The notes under the pieces are model-generated. The model had not been told where the DNA came from and searched no databases. It saw only the letters and a list, made by a program, of their open reading frames with translations. Made by a program: the position numbers and the translations under genes. Of a stretch of DNA of 6,963 nucleotides, positions 1 to 6,349 are shown one piece after another (the stretch's first letter is position 1; each line of letters opens with the position of its first letter). This DNA is from Oxalobacteraceae bacterium (GTDB lineage: Bacteria > Pseudomonadota > Gammaproteobacteria > Burkholderiales > Burkholderiaceae_D), in NCBI GenBank assembly GCA_027485535.1, contig JAIXQV010000166.1, forward strand, positions 1 to 6,963. Reading direction: 5' to 3'.

Positions 1-77
1 CAATGCAGCAGTAAGAGCGTATTACGCTCACTTCAGACGGGAATCGAACCCGGGTCCACACCCACCACCAATAAAGG
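1..77. other. Unassigned left edge, upstream of a terminator
   Basis: This is the tail of whatever transcription unit is closed by the terminator at 78-109. It contains a perfect 6-bp hairpin (GAGCGT, loop ATT, ACGCTC, 15-29) just after a TAA at 12-14 that could end an upstream gene. At 38-51 the minus strand resembles a tRNA T-arm (GGGTTCGATTCCCG), and the plus strand ends in CCACCACCA just before the terminator. Neither strand, however, gives a paired acceptor stem with correctly spaced CCA, so I do not call a tRNA or tmRNA. Two frames are open through the region, but nothing in them is recognisable. Confidence 0.3.
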
Positions 78-109
78 AAAAACCAACCCTTCGGGGTTGG
101 CTTTTTTTT
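78..109 (+). terminator. Intrinsic terminator
   Basis: A perfect 7-bp stem, CCAACCC (83-89) with GGGTTGG (94-100), closes on a stable TTCG tetraloop and is followed after one C by eight T (102-109). Five A precede the stem (78-82), so it could also act, more weakly, on transcripts from the opposite strand. It insulates the island-like region to the right from the sequence on the left. Confidence 0.88.
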
Positions 110-117
110 GCCTACTA

Positions 118-153
118 CCGCGTGTTTACGCGGGTTCCTGCGGGTTCTTGCGG
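118..153. repeat. GC-rich hairpin plus 10-bp direct repeat
   Basis: A perfect 6-bp hairpin (CCGCGT, loop GTTT, ACGCGG, 118-133) runs into two adjacent copies of GCGGGTTCYT (130-139 and 140-149) and a third partial GCGG (150-153). It sits directly after a terminator. Such compact hairpin-plus-repeat structures are seen at recombinase binding or attachment sites, but no second copy was noticed in this window, so that role is only an inference. Confidence 0.45.
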
Positions 154-680
154 ACTGCGGAGAGAGCCATTTCTGCCACCAACCGGACGGTTTTACTCTC
201 CGTTTGCACATTCTCTCTCCGACCCTCCCCACCCAGCGCAGGCCGAAGTCCGGAAGGCACGCCCATCACCCCTATATAAATCAACGGGTTACGCGCGGAC
301 GAATCAATCGGTTTTTTTGTGGCATTGGTAGGCTGAGGGGATGGCGCTTACGCCCGTCAGTCATCGCAGACATCTTGATGATAGGCCGTGACCGATCCGG
401 TGTGGTCCTTCAGTGAGCATTGATATATGACCTGTTTGCCGCGATAGGTGCCGTTTGCCATCGTTCGTCTGAGTGTCCGCTGTCGCCGAAAGTCGACACT
501 CCTCGACGCAGCGAGGTTAAGAGTTGCTGTTACCGAATTAAAACTTTTGATGTAGCTGCGAAATGAGAGTCGGTTGTTGATGCGGCATCCTGGGGGTTTA
601 CACGGCTTGGTTCGTGCCCATTCTCCTTCGCCCTGCGATCAATGTCATTGGTCCGATAGGGTGTTGCCTTCTGCTTCACC
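154..680. other. Gene-poor stretch, no convincing gene
   Basis: No open frame here looks coding; the overlapping plus-strand frames before 416 have low-complexity, Arg/Pro/Ser-rich translations typical of chance frames. A minus-strand frame of 34 codons (357-461) starts with ATG but has no ribosome-binding site. Structural marks are a 7-bp inverted repeat GAGTGTC/GACACTC (471-477 and 495-501, 17-nt loop) and a 5-bp CCTCG/CGAGG stem (501-516). The stretch may be a degraded remnant of an earlier insertion, a long leader, or hold an untranslated RNA; the sequence does not decide. Confidence 0.4.
471..501. repeat. 7-bp inverted repeat
   Basis: GAGTGTC (471-477) is perfectly complementary to GACACTC (495-501) across 17 bases, and a second short stem (CCTCG/CGAGG, 501-516) touches it. 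It is too far from any start codon to call an operator, and no T-run follows, so it is not an intrinsic terminator. Confidence 0.4.
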
Positions 681-686
681 GACACG

Positions 687-780
687 TTTTCTAAATAAAA
701 ACACTATCTATAAATTTTCCCAAACGTTTTGATCATTTGTATGGTGCCTTAACCTTGCAAAATATAAAATTGCGCTTTAC
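687..780 (+). promoter_or_regulatory. AT-rich putative promoter region of the CBASS operon
   Basis: Base composition changes sharply to AT-rich just before the first operon gene. Two -10-like boxes are visible: TATAAA at 709-714, with a poor -35-like TTTTCT at 687-692 (16-bp spacer), and AATATA/TATAAA at 761-768, with TTGTAT at 737-742 (18 bp to AATATA). A palindrome AAACGTTT (722-729) and a TGATCA (730-735) lie between them and could be an operator. Neither promoter is close to consensus, so only the region is called, not a start site. Confidence 0.35.
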
Positions 781-806
781 TTGGTTCCCGCTTAATCAAA
801 CGCAAC

Positions 807-810
807 AGGA
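807..810 (+). promoter_or_regulatory. Ribosome-binding site deciding the GTG start of gene 1
   Basis: AGGA lies 8 bases before GTG 819, an ideal spacing. It supports this GTG as the true start although it is not ATG. Confidence 0.7.
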
Positions 811-818
811 ACACTTCA

Positions 819-2114
819 GTGGCACTTTCTTCTTATCACTTGCCTGCGCCAGCGGATTGGCAAGCCTTCGAACGATTCACGCGTGACCTGTTCAGCGCGG
901 AATGGATCGATCCGCGAGCCGAGTTGAATGGCAGAAGTGGCCAGCCACAGGCAGGCGTTGACGTTTTTGGCACGAACGCGAGGACTGGTGGTCTGGAAGG
1001 GGTGCAGTGCAAGGGCAAAGATGCCCGTTACGGCCACGGTGTCACCGTTGAAGAACTTAAGGCCGAGGTCGCCAAGGCTTACACCTTCAAGCCTCCCCTG
1101 ACGCACTACTGCCTGGTGACCAGCGGTGTGGCGGACGTCAAGGTTCAAGAGGCCGCTCGCCTCATCGACGAGACCCATCGAAAAGCTGGCAAGTTCGGCG
1201 TAAAAGTGTACGGCTGGGAGCAGTTGCTGGCTATCTTGCAAAGGCATCCCAAGATCGCCCGTATTCACTTCCGCGACTTGCACGTCGCTTTATCGGAAAT
1301 CCATGCGCAGGCGGAGCTCATTGCCGTCTGCCATCAGACGTTCCAGCATACTGGGCTGTTTGACCGAGTTGACCCAGTGGCCGCCTCCGATGGCTATCAC
1401 CAGGTGCTTATGGATGCATCCACGTTTTACGACAACGGTGTTCTTGACGTCAGAAGTGCCCTTGCAATGCAGCGGGCACTACACCGTGATGTTTCCGGCC
1501 AGTTGCGGGTGCACCCAAAAGCTACCGTGGCTTACTTCGGCATCGCGCATATCCCTCTTGTAATGCACGCGGGCTCCGCCATTTCGACACGGCACCCTGT
1601 AGCACTGTACGAGCTGGACGCAACATCTGGGCAATGGACCCCTCTTGCGGACGGTGACGGACCGGAATTGGGCGTGGAGCTTGTGGACCTAGGTGGCCCT
1701 TCGGGTGCAGCAGACGCTGTCATCCAAGTGGAGGTCAGCTTCAAGGTATCTAAGACTGACATTGACCAGACTATCACGAAGCCTTACCGGCACTTTGCCG
1801 TCCGTATCTGCGAGCCCAAGCGCGGCGCCGTTACCCACTACGGACAAGCGCGTGCGGTGGCCAACGCATTCAGGGAGGCGGTGGACCGCGTTCATAGCGA
1901 GAACCCTGGCGCGACCCAGCACGTCTTCGCTGCGACGCCGGTCTCAGTTTCGTTCCGCCTAGGCCAGATGGTCAGCCAAACCATCCACCGCTCGGTGCTG
2001 GCCTACAACTACTCTCAAAAAAGCACTCCGCCCTACCACTGGGCGGTCGATTTGGTTGCCGCGGATGGTGCACCGGGGCAACTTTGGATTTCGGGAGTAA
2101 AGCCGCGTGTTTGA
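819..2114 (+). CDS. cap4: CBASS effector: PD-(D/E)xK nuclease fused to SAVED domain (Cap4-like)
   Basis: Predicted second-messenger-activated DNA endonuclease. Residues about 10-150 look like a restriction-endonuclease-like fold: E18 in an N-terminal helix, then GVDVFG with D48, then VQCKGK with Q63 and K65, the D-x(n)-QxK arrangement of Mrr/DUF4297-type nucleases. Residues about 235-430 look like a SAVED domain, including the FAATPVSVSFRLG motif (370-382) and the HWAVDL strand near the C-terminus. In the Cap4 family, SAVED binds a cyclic oligonucleotide and triggers oligomerisation and indiscriminate dsDNA cleavage, stopping phage by harming the infected cell. The start is GTG with a good AGGA. 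It is the first gene of the operon and its end overlaps the CD-NTase start by 8 bases, so the two are probably translationally coupled. At 431 residues it is intact, and the catalytic residues all seem present. An alternative is a different SAVED nuclease subfamily; the ligand cannot be read from the sequence. Confidence 0.87.
   Translation: MALSSYHLPAPADWQAFERFTRDLFSAEWIDPRAELNGRSGQPQAGVDVFGTNARTGGLEGVQCKGKDARYGHGVTVEELKAEVAKAYTFKPPLTHYCLVTSGVADVKVQEAARLIDETHRKAGKFGVKVYGWEQLLAILQRHPKIARIHFRDLHVALSEIHAQAELIAVCHQTFQHTGLFDRVDPVAASDGYHQVLMDASTFYDNGVLDVRSALAMQRALHRDVSGQLRVHPKATVAYFGIAHIPLVMHAGSAISTRHPVALYELDATSGQWTPLADGDGPELGVELVDLGGPSGAADAVIQVEVSFKVSKTDIDQTITKPYRHFAVRICEPKRGAVTHYGQARAVANAFREAVDRVHSENPGATQHVFAATPVSVSFRLGQMVSQTIHRSVLAYNYSQKSTPPYHWAVDLVAADGAPGQLWISGVKPRV
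2093..2097 (+). promoter_or_regulatory. Ribosome-binding site for the CD-NTase gene
   Basis: GGGAG lies 9 bases before GTG 2107, inside the last codons of the effector gene. It fixes the non-ATG start and the 8-base overlap; the nearby ATG at 2114 is out of frame. Confidence 0.7.
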
Positions 2115-3462
2115 TGTATCCAAAGAACTGACAGCGTTCTATGACAAGCATGTGCGACTGGGCACTACCTTGCGCAACAATCTCGGCGGTTATCGCGACC
2201 TTAACCTGCAGAGAATCACCGACGGCCTGAAGCTGCTTGGCGATAAGAACGGCGTGGTCTATAAGACTTGGGTCGACTACAAGAACCAGGGAAGCTACGC
2301 CATGCACACGCTTAACCAGTGTGTGCATACCGACTACGACATCGATGTCGGGGTAATTTTCGAAAAAGACGACCTTCCTGTCGGCGCAGCGGATGCCCGC
2401 ATGCGCGTGCGTGATGCTCTTCAGGAGAAGATGAAGGGCACCAACTTCACTAAGGACTCAGACGCACGCAAGAACGCTGTCACGGTCTGGTACGCAGATG
2501 GATATCACATCGACTTTGCTGTTTACCGGCGCAGGAATGACTGGATGGGGAACACCGTCATCGAGCACGCCGGCGGTGACGAGTGGACTGCGCGCGACCC
2601 TATGGCGTACACGAACTGGTTCACCAAGCAGGTGGACTCCAACAGCCTGCCTACATCCTTTCAAACAATGCTGGGGACCACCGTCAAGGTGCCAAAGGGG
2701 CAACTGCGACGCATCGTACGCTTCGTTAAGGCGTTCTCTCGCTCGCGTTCAGCTTGGGCTCTGCCAGGGGGCATCATCATCAGCTCGCTCGTCTGCGAGG
2801 TCTACAAGCAGAACCCCACCCGAGATGACGTTGCACTTGTAGACACGTTGAAGGCACTCCTGGCACGACTGAGAATGTCGGTTCAGGTCGAAAACCCTGT
2901 GCAGCCAGGTGTCTTCTTCACCAACTCTGACCGCAGACGCCGGGAGGTGGAGCGCCTCCGAGATGAACTGGAAGTCAAGCTACCGAACCTAGAAGTACTC
3001 TACAAAGGTGATTGCACGCGCAAGCAAGCAATGGGCGCGTGGGACGCAATCTTCCGGCATGACTTCTGGTCTGACGCCAATAAGGAGGCCGCCCGCTTGG
3101 CCCTAGGGTCCGCTGGAATTGTGATTGAGTGCTGGCTGGCTAAGAAGAGCGAAGGGCTGGTGTACAAGCAGCACAAGAGTGACTCGACCGCGCTGCCCAA
3201 GGGCATCCACCTGCGCTTCACGGCGGTGCCGGATGTTGCTCCGCCCTATGATGTGCGTTGGTCTGTGCGTAACGAGGGCCATGAGGCCAAGGAAGACGGG
3301 GCCCTGGCACACGACACAATCAAGAGATCGGACCAGCCATACTGGACCTCCACGGCCTACAAGGGCAGGCACAAGATGATTTGCGAGGTCATCAAGAACG
3401 GTACGACGGTGCGCCGAGGTGAACACCTAGTGCGTATTGGCCCTGGCCGACGTCTGTTCTAA
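2107..3462 (+). CDS. cdnD: CD-NTase cyclic-oligonucleotide synthase with AGS-C domain (CdnD-like)
   Basis: Predicted cGAS/DncV-like nucleotidyltransferase that makes the cyclic nucleotide signal of CBASS. The catalytic signature is clear: GSY at residues 62-64, then DYDIDVG with metal-binding D78 and D80, and the third carboxylate D136 in YHIDFAVYR. This is the SMODS-type core (about 40-200), followed by a helical region. Residues about 355-450 fit the AGS-C sensor domain found on many clade C/D synthases: KGIHLRFTA, then VRWSVRNEGHEAKEDG, then a Y.G.H..CEV strand pattern. The start is GTG with GGGAG 9 bases upstream, overlapping the effector gene. In characterised clade D systems with Cap4 effectors the products are cyclic trinucleotides, so a cAAA- or cAAG-type product is a reasonable inference, not something seen here. 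The clade assignment is from memory of motifs; the CD-NTase call itself is strong. Confidence 0.9.
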   Translation: MFDVSKELTAFYDKHVRLGTTLRNNLGGYRDLNLQRITDGLKLLGDKNGVVYKTWVDYKNQGSYAMHTLNQCVHTDYDIDVGVIFEKDDLPVGAADARMRVRDALQEKMKGTNFTKDSDARKNAVTVWYADGYHIDFAVYRRRNDWMGNTVIEHAGGDEWTARDPMAYTNWFTKQVDSNSLPTSFQTMLGTTVKVPKGQLRRIVRFVKAFSRSRSAWALPGGIIISSLVCEVYKQNPTRDDVALVDTLKALLARLRMSVQVENPVQPGVFFTNSDRRRREVERLRDELEVKLPNLEVLYKGDCTRKQAMGAWDAIFRHDFWSDANKEAARLALGSAGIVIECWLAKKSEGLVYKQHKSDSTALPKGIHLRFTAVPDVAPPYDVRWSVRNEGHEAKEDGALAHDTIKRSDQPYWTSTAYKGRHKMICEVIKNGTTVRRGEHLVRIGPGRRLF

Positions 3463-3482
3463 ATCTGAAATTCCTGTGCCGC

Positions 3483-4175
3483 GTGGAGCCCATTCGCCTC
3501 GATAACATCGCCTCGCTGCCAGCGAAATTCTTATCACAGCTTCAACCTCTCGACGCAGTGTTTAAGGCACATGAGCATATCGACTCAGTTGCGGCTGACC
3601 CGAGAATCCGGCCGCTAGTTGCCGAGATCGACTGCTACCTACGGCAACTGCCTGTGCGTGCGTATCACTGCACCCGCGAGCCTGAGCCCGGGTATTTCGC
3701 CCAGGAAGGCCTGCGCCTCACAGATGTCGAGGCGCACCAGAAGGAGTTCTTGAGCGCGTTCGGTTGCCAGTTCACCTCGACCGAACGTCAGTACATGCAA
3801 ACGGCCTGGCGAAATTACTTCGAGGGCACTGGCCAAATGCGCGGGCGAAATGGCCGTCTGTGGTTTTGTCTTACAGCAGAGACAGCGCTTTCGGATGGAA
3901 CAGAGGTCTTTTTTAAGCATTTCGGCGGCGAAGCCGTCTTCATGCCACTGAAGGAGCACCCGACCATCGCGGCCAAGCTGGGCACCATCGGTTCGCCGGT
4001 CATCGTAGAAGTAAAACTGCTGCCCGGGGCTCCATCAAAGTACACATCCTTTGCGCTTCCGCTCTTGAGTGCGTATCACCTGACACGCCGCCCTGACGCT
4101 AGCCCCTGGTTATCAGAAACGTTTATCCAGCAACCGATTGCGCCCAAGGATATTTTGTCGATTAAGCGGGTCTGA
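3483..4175 (+). CDS. Unknown protein in the CBASS operon, possibly ADP-ribosyltransferase-like
   Basis: I do not recognise an established family for this 230-residue protein. It begins only 20 bases after the CD-NTase stop, so it is almost certainly cotranscribed and functionally tied to CBASS. The start is GTG with no clear Shine-Dalgarno; there is no in-frame ATG until about residue 105, so GTG is preferred. There is no signal peptide or membrane segment. Landmarks are an N-terminal helical part (about 1-55), YHCTR (61-65) leading to YFAQEGLRL (71-79), WFCL (127-130), FFKHFGGEAVF with E150 (143-153), and a strand-rich SPVIVEVKL segment followed by a C-terminal tail. A Tyr-His near the start of a mixed alpha/beta domain, an EGL helix end and a late conserved-looking Glu are reminiscent of ADP-ribosyltransferase or DarT/RES-type NAD-binding folds. 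This is inference from pattern only. Other options are a non-enzymatic CBASS regulator or a phage-sensing partner. Confidence 0.8.
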   Translation: MEPIRLDNIASLPAKFLSQLQPLDAVFKAHEHIDSVAADPRIRPLVAEIDCYLRQLPVRAYHCTREPEPGYFAQEGLRLTDVEAHQKEFLSAFGCQFTSTERQYMQTAWRNYFEGTGQMRGRNGRLWFCLTAETALSDGTEVFFKHFGGEAVFMPLKEHPTIAAKLGTIGSPVIVEVKLLPGAPSKYTSFALPLLSAYHLTRRPDASPWLSETFIQQPIAPKDILSIKRV

Positions 4176-4245
4176 TGATCGACAGACGGCGGCCATTTTG
4201 GTCGCTCACCTCTCTGCGTTTGAAATCGCGACATTTTGTGTGGAG

Positions 4246-4266
4246 CCCGCTTGCACCGTAAGCGGG
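4246..4266. repeat. Intergenic hairpin after gene 3
   Basis: CCCGCTT (4246-4252) pairs perfectly with AAGCGGG (4260-4266) around a 7-base loop. It lies 70 bases past the stop of the unknown gene. There is no T-run after it, so it is not a standard intrinsic terminator, but it may stabilise the 3' end of the three-gene message or partly attenuate transcription into the RES gene. A smaller GTCTG/CAGAC stem (4170-4187) spans the stop codon itself. Confidence 0.5.
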
Positions 4267-4287
4267 GCGCGAACACACGCACTGCGG

Positions 4288-4317
4288 TCTCTCGGATCTC
4301 TCGGATCTCTCGGATCT
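4288..4317. repeat. 9-bp tandem repeat, 3.3 copies
   Basis: TCTCTCGGA occurs three times in perfect tandem (4288-4296, 4297-4305, 4306-4314), followed by a partial TCT. It lies in the 219-base gap between the unknown gene and the RES gene. It may be a slippage-prone microsatellite or a regulator binding array. Downstream, bases 4346-4374 hold only a poor promoter-like pair (TTGGAT, then an AT-rich stretch), so an independent RES promoter is possible but not shown. Confidence 0.85.
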
Positions 4318-4394
4318 GAATCGTGAGGGTTATCTCGGAGACTAGTTGGATATAAGCTATCACCCATTATTTATTACAAGAGCTTAAATATCTC

Positions 4395-5615
4395 ATGTCT
4401 AACGACTTGGTCGATCCCATACTGTGTGAGCACTGCTTATCAAACAACGAACTCAAGTACGAGATTCAGCAGCGTGGAAAGGTGGTTAAGAGTTGTCCGA
4501 TTTGTCACAATGAAGGCGGCAGAGCGATATCTGCCTCTGACCCGAAAATCAAGAGGATCTTCCGCGCGCTCATCCGCCTGAACTTCTCCGAGTGGGACTA
4601 CAACACGCACCTCGGAGGAGAGGCGCTAGAGAAAGTTCTGATGGAAAGTCCGGCCATCTTCAACTTCGGGCCAAACGTCGCGCTTGAGGCGTTTGAACAC
4701 GCCTACCTAGAGATGGATAGCCAGGGGTGGTATCCGGCAACTGACGAAGAAATCACGCTGGGAGGTGGCTACTGGGAAGGTGGCATTCTGGACGGATTGC
4801 GGGACAGAAGAGACCCCAAAGTAGAGCGTGTGCTGTTCGCTTCTCTTGAGCACAACTGGTTCGAAACAGAAGCTACAGCCCGTGAGATAGTAGAGCGACT
4901 GCGGGACGATCTAACCGCAGTTGTTCCATCTGGCAGCGAGTTCTTCAGAGGACGTATCGGGGTAAAGTCCCGGCTTTCCGAAAAGAACAAGCTCTTTGCT
5001 GATGGTCGTGCCTTTCGGTACCTGCCGTTTTCGGGAAAAGAAATCGACCGCCCGCCCCTAAAGTTAGCAACCGAAGGCCGCTTCAACCGGGCAAGGGTGT
5101 CGTTACTCTACTTGGCCTCGGACGTGCCAACTGCGGTCGCTGAGCTGCGCCCTCATCCAGGGCACCTTGTGTCGACTGCAATGTTCCGGCTTAAGCGAGA
5201 CCTAAAGGTTGCCAATTTTTCAAAACACGACATCCGCAACTTCTTGAGTGACCCGAGGCTTGAAGACCTTCGAAGCATTCTGTCAATAGCCGATGTCCTC
5301 AATGTCCCTGTTCAACCCGAGCATCGGGTGCTCTACGCTGCTACGCAGCTTTTCGCAGACGTGTTGCGCAGTGCTGGCTTCGAGGGACTAACATTCAACA
5401 GTAGTGTGGGTAAAGGGAGTAACTTAACGAGCTTTGTTGGCGACGCATTTGAGTTGGTCTCCGGTAGCGAGGGAGTTCAGGAAGTCGTTTCGCTGGATTA
5501 CGGGATAGAACCGTCGCCAGTCATCGCTGCAGATTACGACAAGTTGAACTGGCAAGAAGGCGAAGATAGCCCATTGGCAACCTTACTACATGGCATGGCG
5601 CGTCGCGGGCGCTAA
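4395..5615 (+). CDS. RES-domain protein with zinc-finger-like N-terminus, predicted NAD+-degrading toxin
   Basis: The C-terminal half is a RES domain (named for Arg-Glu-Ser): FFRGRIG with R185/R187, then GRFN (228-231) leading to LLYLAS and TAVAELRP with E250, then GLTFNSS (331-337) with S336/S337. RES proteins such as those in Xre/ParS-RES toxin-antitoxin pairs consume NAD+ and halt growth. The N-terminus has two CxxC pairs (C11/C14 and C34/C37), likely one zinc site, followed by a helical region (about 50-180). This resembles the HEPN/RES N-terminal domain architecture reported for conflict-system RES proteins. ATG start; the ribosome-binding site is weak (AAGAG, 13 bases away). At 406 residues it is much longer than a bare RES toxin of about 150-230. 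No antitoxin gene adjoins it. It could be an extra abortive-infection effector of the CBASS operon or an independent system. The RES call is firm; the link to CBASS is inferred from position. Confidence 0.85.
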   Translation: MSNDLVDPILCEHCLSNNELKYEIQQRGKVVKSCPICHNEGGRAISASDPKIKRIFRALIRLNFSEWDYNTHLGGEALEKVLMESPAIFNFGPNVALEAFEHAYLEMDSQGWYPATDEEITLGGGYWEGGILDGLRDRRDPKVERVLFASLEHNWFETEATAREIVERLRDDLTAVVPSGSEFFRGRIGVKSRLSEKNKLFADGRAFRYLPFSGKEIDRPPLKLATEGRFNRARVSLLYLASDVPTAVAELRPHPGHLVSTAMFRLKRDLKVANFSKHDIRNFLSDPRLEDLRSILSIADVLNVPVQPEHRVLYAATQLFADVLRSAGFEGLTFNSSVGKGSNLTSFVGDAFELVSGSEGVQEVVSLDYGIEPSPVIAADYDKLNWQEGEDSPLATLLHGMARRGR

Positions 5616-5905
5616 CCATTTAATTGCTCTCGCTGAGGTGCGCGCTCCTCCGCAGGGACTATTGCAGGTGCTTGTGGGAATTTCCGGCCTGGCAGCTTCT
5701 GTGCAGCGGGACCGGACCAGCCAATGTCTCTTCCGGATCGACTTCTGTATCTAGCCAAGTCTCGTGCCTTTTTTTCGCTCTCAGCATGAAGCTGAATTCC
5801 GCCCCACCTGATTCAGCAACAGATCTTGGCCTACCGTAGTCAAAGAAATCGTAAGATTAAACGACTGAGCGTGCACTTGAATTCAGTTTCAATCTCAATT
5901 GGTGT
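5616..5905. other. Intergenic stretch between convergent genes, possible small relic
   Basis: This lies between the RES gene and the convergent HTH gene. No intrinsic terminator with a T-run was found for either side. A minus-strand frame is open from about 5860, with an ATG at 5787 and a stop at 5659 (42 codons); it reads MLRAKKRHETWLDTEVDP and onward, less Arg/Ser-biased than chance frames here, so it may be a small gene or the decayed end of one belonging to the recombinase module. An inverted repeat TTGAATT/AATTCAA (5877-5883 and 5911-5917) spans the stop codon of the HTH gene. Confidence 0.35.
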
Positions 5906-6349
5906 TTAGCAATTCAAACCGCACCAAACTCGTTTTCTCTGCTCCACCCACTGCGCAGGCGGATCCACCGCAATATCAAATAGCGTGACATGGTTTGGTA
6001 GCGTGTCATCCAAGATGGCAGCGACAATGTCGGGGGCCAGCGAGGTCAAGTTGACCATCCGGCTGACATAGCTGTTGTCGACTCCCTCCAGCGTCGCAAT
6101 CTCCGTGAGGTTCTTTACCAGTCCAGATTCCAGCATGGCCAACCATCGGTGGCCTCTGGCCAATGCCATTTGTATTGGCGTTGGCTCACCATCCCAATCG
6201 CGAGGATGAAAGTCCGTACCATCCGTCAGCATTACCGCCTTGCGTCGCCCCCGGCGCGTGATCTTGATAGGGAAAGTCACGTTCAGGCTGCCATCGCTGG
6301 CCACCACCACATCCGCTTCGCCAGCGGCTTTAATCTTGATCTCGTTCAT
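5906..6349 (-). CDS. Helix-turn-helix accessory protein of the serine recombinase
   Basis: A 147-residue protein encoded just downstream of a large serine recombinase. Its ATG overlaps the recombinase stop by 4 bases (ATGA, 6346-6349), and GAGGT lies 6 bases upstream, so the two are translationally coupled. The C-terminal half contains an HTH: LTEIATLEGVDNSYVSRMV, followed by TSLAPDIVAAILD. This segment is typical of the small DNA-binding partner found next to these recombinases in proteobacterial islands. The N-terminal part is basic and strand-rich (ITRRGRRKA). It probably binds DNA and assists or regulates integration and excision, but I know of no experiment defining its role. There is no sign of truncation. 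Confidence 0.8.
   Translation of the reverse strand: MNEIKIKAAGEADVVVASDGSLNVTFPIKITRRGRRKAVMLTDGTDFHPRDWDGEPTPIQMALARGHRWLAMLESGLVKNLTEIATLEGVDNSYVSRMVNLTSLAPDIVAAILDDTLPNHVTLFDIAVDPPAQWVEQRKRVWCGLNC

Noticed and set aside
30..70. tRNA or tmRNA 3' end (T-arm-like GGGTTCGATTCCCG on minus; CCACCACCA on plus before a terminator)
   Set aside because: On the minus strand the T stem has a mismatch and no CCA or acceptor stem follows; on the plus strand the loop does not fit TTCGANN and spacing to CCA is wrong.
97..416. Three overlapping plus-strand open frames
   Set aside because: They begin inside or just after the terminator, have chance-like Arg/Pro/Ser-rich translations, no ribosome-binding sites and no recognisable domain.
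357..461. 34-residue minus-strand ORF
   Set aside because: It has an ATG but no Shine-Dalgarno, and no recognisable motif; it is too short to support alone.
816..1283. 155-residue minus-strand ORF
   Set aside because: It lies wholly opposite the nuclease domain of the SAVED effector, whose motifs are convincing; it is a shadow frame.
4288..4317. CRISPR-like array
   Set aside because: The 9-bp units are directly adjacent with no spacers, so this is a simple tandem repeat.
5624..5839. 71-residue plus-strand ORF after the RES gene
   Set aside because: Its translation is Cys/Ser/Leu-rich and chance-like, with no ribosome-binding site; the opposite strand looks more coding.
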